This document shows positions 6,206 to 6,729 of a stretch of 6,729 nucleotides of DNA, piece by piece. The stretch comes from Treponema sp. UBA937. GTDB lineage: Bacteria > Spirochaetota > Spirochaetia > Treponematales > Breznakiellaceae. The position numbers and the translations under genes are program-made. The stretch's first letter is position 1. The number at the start of each line of letters is the position of its first letter. Where the stretch lies: the NCBI GenBank assembly GCA_002293455.1, contig DBDH01000097.1:1-6729 (forward strand), written 5' to 3'. The notes under the pieces were generated by a model. That model did not search any database. It was not told the DNA's origin and saw nothing but the letters and a program-made list of their open reading frames with translations.

Positions 6206-6277
6206 AGGCGCCGAGCAGATTCGAACTGCTGCATGAAGGTTTTGCAGACCTCTCCCTTACCGCTTGGGTACGGCGCC
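6206..6277 (-). tRNA. tRNA-Cys (GCA)
   Basis: A complete cloverleaf can be drawn. The acceptor stem is GGCGCCG (6277-6271) with CGGCGCC (6213-6207). The D arm is closed by CCC/GGG, and the anticodon stem GAGGU/ACCUU bears the loop CUGCAAA with anticodon GCA (6243-6245 on the plus strand). The T arm is AGCAG-UUCGAAU-CUGCU. The discriminator base is U (6206), the known identity element of tRNA-Cys. The 3' CCA is not encoded, so it must be added after transcription. It lies 98 bp downstream of the partial CAU tRNA, and the two were probably once one tRNA cluster. Confidence 0.97.
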
Positions 6278-6375
6278 ATGTGGAATCAAAAAACAACAAA
6301 TACAATAATCATCTGGGACCTGTGATAATCCGCCAAAAAGCCAGACACACAACAAATCCCCGAAACCACCGCGAA
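6278..6375. other. Spacer between tRNA-Cys and the partial tRNA
   Basis: These 98 bases are A-rich on the plus strand and hold no gene, promoter or hairpin that I can support. On the minus strand they would be transcribed as the linker of a two-tRNA precursor. Confidence 0.5.
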
Positions 6376-6417
6376 TGGGCCCACCTGGACTTGAACCAGG
6401 GACCAATAGATTATGAG
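6376..6417 (-). pseudogene. 3' half of a CAU-anticodon tRNA (Ile2-like, or elongator Met)
   Basis: Reading the minus strand from 6417, the sequence gives an anticodon loop CTCATAA (anticodon CAT, 6413-6415 on the plus strand), then the 3' anticodon strand TCTAT and the variable loop TGGTC. A perfect T arm CCTGG-TTCAAGT-CCAGG, the 3' acceptor strand TGGGCCC and discriminator A (6376) follow. The expected 5' partners are missing: upstream there is TTGAA instead of ATAGA, no D arm, and no GGGCCC-type 5' acceptor strand in the rest of the window. The T-arm region resembles tRNA-Ile2(CAU) of known bacteria more than tRNA-Met. It is not a functional tRNA as it stands. The clean break at the anticodon loop is what integration into a tRNA leaves behind. 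Confidence 0.85.
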
Positions 6418-6429
6418 TTCAATGAACTC
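6376..6429 (-). other. Putative attachment site (attR-like) in the tRNA 3' half
   Basis: The retained segment runs from the anticodon loop to the tRNA 3' end, the usual identity block of tyrosine-recombinase att sites. The break carries an exact inverted repeat GAGTTC-AAT-GAACTC (6415-6429), a possible core recombinase site. Because integration leaves the spare 3' half beside the original downstream DNA (here tRNA-Cys), the element should lie to the right of about 6418. The other junction and the integrase are outside the window, so this is a strong inference, not a demonstration. Confidence 0.68.
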
Positions 6430-6430
6430 G

Positions 6431-6448
6431 TGGTATTACGTAGTACCA
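6431..6448. repeat. 18-bp near-perfect palindrome beside the att junction
   Basis: The half-sites TGGTATTAC and GTAGTACCA form an 18-bp palindrome with a single mismatched pair, centred between 6439 and 6440 and one base away from the GAGTTC/GAACTC repeat. It may be a recombinase, excisionase or repressor site of the element. Confidence 0.5.
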
Positions 6449-6454
6449 AGCATT

Positions 6455-6483
6455 ATATTATCCTAAAATGCCTAAAAAGTCAA
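6455..6483 (-). promoter_or_regulatory. Possible promoter reading from the element toward tRNA-Cys
   Basis: On the minus strand TTGACT (6478-6483) is followed by 17 bases and TAATAT (6455-6460), with an overlapping TATAAT (6452-6457) at a 20-base spacing. Transcription would start near 6448, cross the palindromes and the tRNA half, and reach tRNA-Cys. The region is AT-rich, so a chance match is possible. Confidence 0.4.
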
Positions 6484-6580
6484 TGTAAATTCTAATTAGT
6501 TGTACTATTTGGCTATAAATCGACCTATTTTGATGTATCTAGTTATATCGTTTTATATGTCGTTTTTAAGAGTTTTTTCT

Positions 6581-6610
6581 GAAAATCAATGAAAAAAAAT
6601 CATTATTTTC
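6581..6610. repeat. AT-rich inverted repeat
   Basis: GAAAATCAATGA (6581-6592) pairs with TCATTATTTTC (6600-6610) apart from one bulged C, around a loop of seven A residues. It contains only a few G-C pairs, so it is a weak hairpin. It separates the AT-rich part from the GC-richer block on the right. Confidence 0.4.
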
Positions 6611-6639
6611 GGAAATATTAAGCAAAGGTCAGCCGTAGC

Positions 6640-6713
6640 TGCCCCTTGAAGGTACCGGATATAGCTGGGGGCACTCAATATGGGGGCAAACCTTCGACGA
6701 CCTCCGGTTGCCC
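6640..6713. repeat. GGGGGCA direct repeats and hairpins in the GC-rich block
   Basis: Two exact GGGGGCA copies (6667-6673 and 6682-6688) lie 15 bases apart, start to start. TGCCCC (6640-6645) is the inverse of GGGGCA (6668-6673). GGGCAAACC (6684-6692) pairs with GGTTGCCC (6706-6713) around one bulged A. CAGC-CGTA-GCTG (6630-6641) lies just before. Short GC-rich repeats of this kind occur at ends of some insertion sequences and in structured RNAs; neither can be decided here. Confidence 0.4.
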
Positions 6714-6729
6714 TGATATGATGTGCTCC

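Larger units (their letters stand above)
6418..6729. mobile_element. Edge of a putative tRNA-integrated element
   Basis: This 312-base tail has no convincing gene. Its left two thirds are very AT-rich and hold palindromes and short repeats. From about 6620 the composition turns GC-richer and hairpin-rich. Minus-strand frames open at the right edge end at TGA codons read at 6675-6677 and 6629-6631, so the block may contain the 3' end of an element gene, but no protein family is recognisable. The mobile-element label depends on the split-tRNA argument. Confidence 0.5.

Noticed and set aside
6280..6495. A plus-strand 71-codon open frame across the partial tRNA
   Set aside because: Its central part is the antisense reading of the tRNA T arm and acceptor stem. 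Such frames are a known source of spurious proteins, and there is no ribosome-binding site.
6418..6729. A group I intron in the tRNA anticodon loop (known for tRNA-Ile(CAU) in Azoarcus)
   Set aside because: No 5' tRNA half is present upstream on the minus strand within the window, and no catalytic-core pairings were recognised in the AT-rich stretch. It remains possible only if the intron is longer than about 310 bases.
6617..6729. A diversity-generating retroelement repeat
   Set aside because: The block lacks the adenine-rich AAC/AAT codon pattern of template repeats, and no reverse transcriptase is visible.
1..6729. A CRISPR array
   Set aside because: No repeat of 20 or more bases recurs at regular spacing anywhere in the window.

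Overview
The window looks like bacterial chromosome next to the edge of an integrated element. The best guess for the organism is a spirochaete of the Treponema type, with a clostridial relative not excluded. This rests on general gene resemblance: a regulatory-domain-bearing type I DAHP synthase paired with a short TyrA, an Hpt plus REC-HD-GYP pair, and tRNA genes without an encoded CCA. No rRNA or species marker is present, so it stays an inference.

Layout. On the minus strand, reading right to left from a divergent promoter region at about 2286-2372, lie a DUF697-like membrane protein with two zinc ribbons (1404-2237) and an M48-type metallopeptidase with its own zinc ribbon (493-1401). 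A separately promoted MmcQ/YjbR protein (40-420) follows. On the plus strand a good sigma70 promoter (2344-2372) drives a 38-codon leader peptide with a Tyr/Phe run (2393-2509) and an intrinsic terminator with a competing antiterminator pairing (2536-2566). The translationally coupled aroF-tyrA pair follows (2659-3687 and 3684-4598). AroF makes DAHP, the first shikimate-pathway intermediate, and TyrA performs a late oxidative step to tyrosine. A leader that senses charged tRNA-Tyr/Phe therefore fits the operon's product.

Convergent to tyrA, and overlapping its 3' end, is a two-gene minus-strand signalling operon. It encodes an Hpt phosphotransfer protein (5615-5968), then a REC-HD-GYP response regulator (4573-5631) predicted to hydrolyse cyclic di-GMP. 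Its upstream region holds no clear gene.

At the right end, tRNA-Cys(GCA) (6206-6277, minus) is followed by a strong hairpin terminator (6154-6200). About 100 bp upstream of it lies only the 3' half of a CAU-anticodon tRNA, best matching tRNA-Ile2 (6376-6417). Its 5' half is replaced by AT-rich DNA with palindromes. This is the expected signature of a tyrosine-recombinase attachment site: chromosome lies to the left and the body of an integrated element runs off the right edge. The last 310 bp carry no convincing complete gene. They hold short repeats, a possible outward promoter and a GC-richer, hairpin-rich block.

The two most notable observations are the Tyr/Phe attenuator and the split tRNA.
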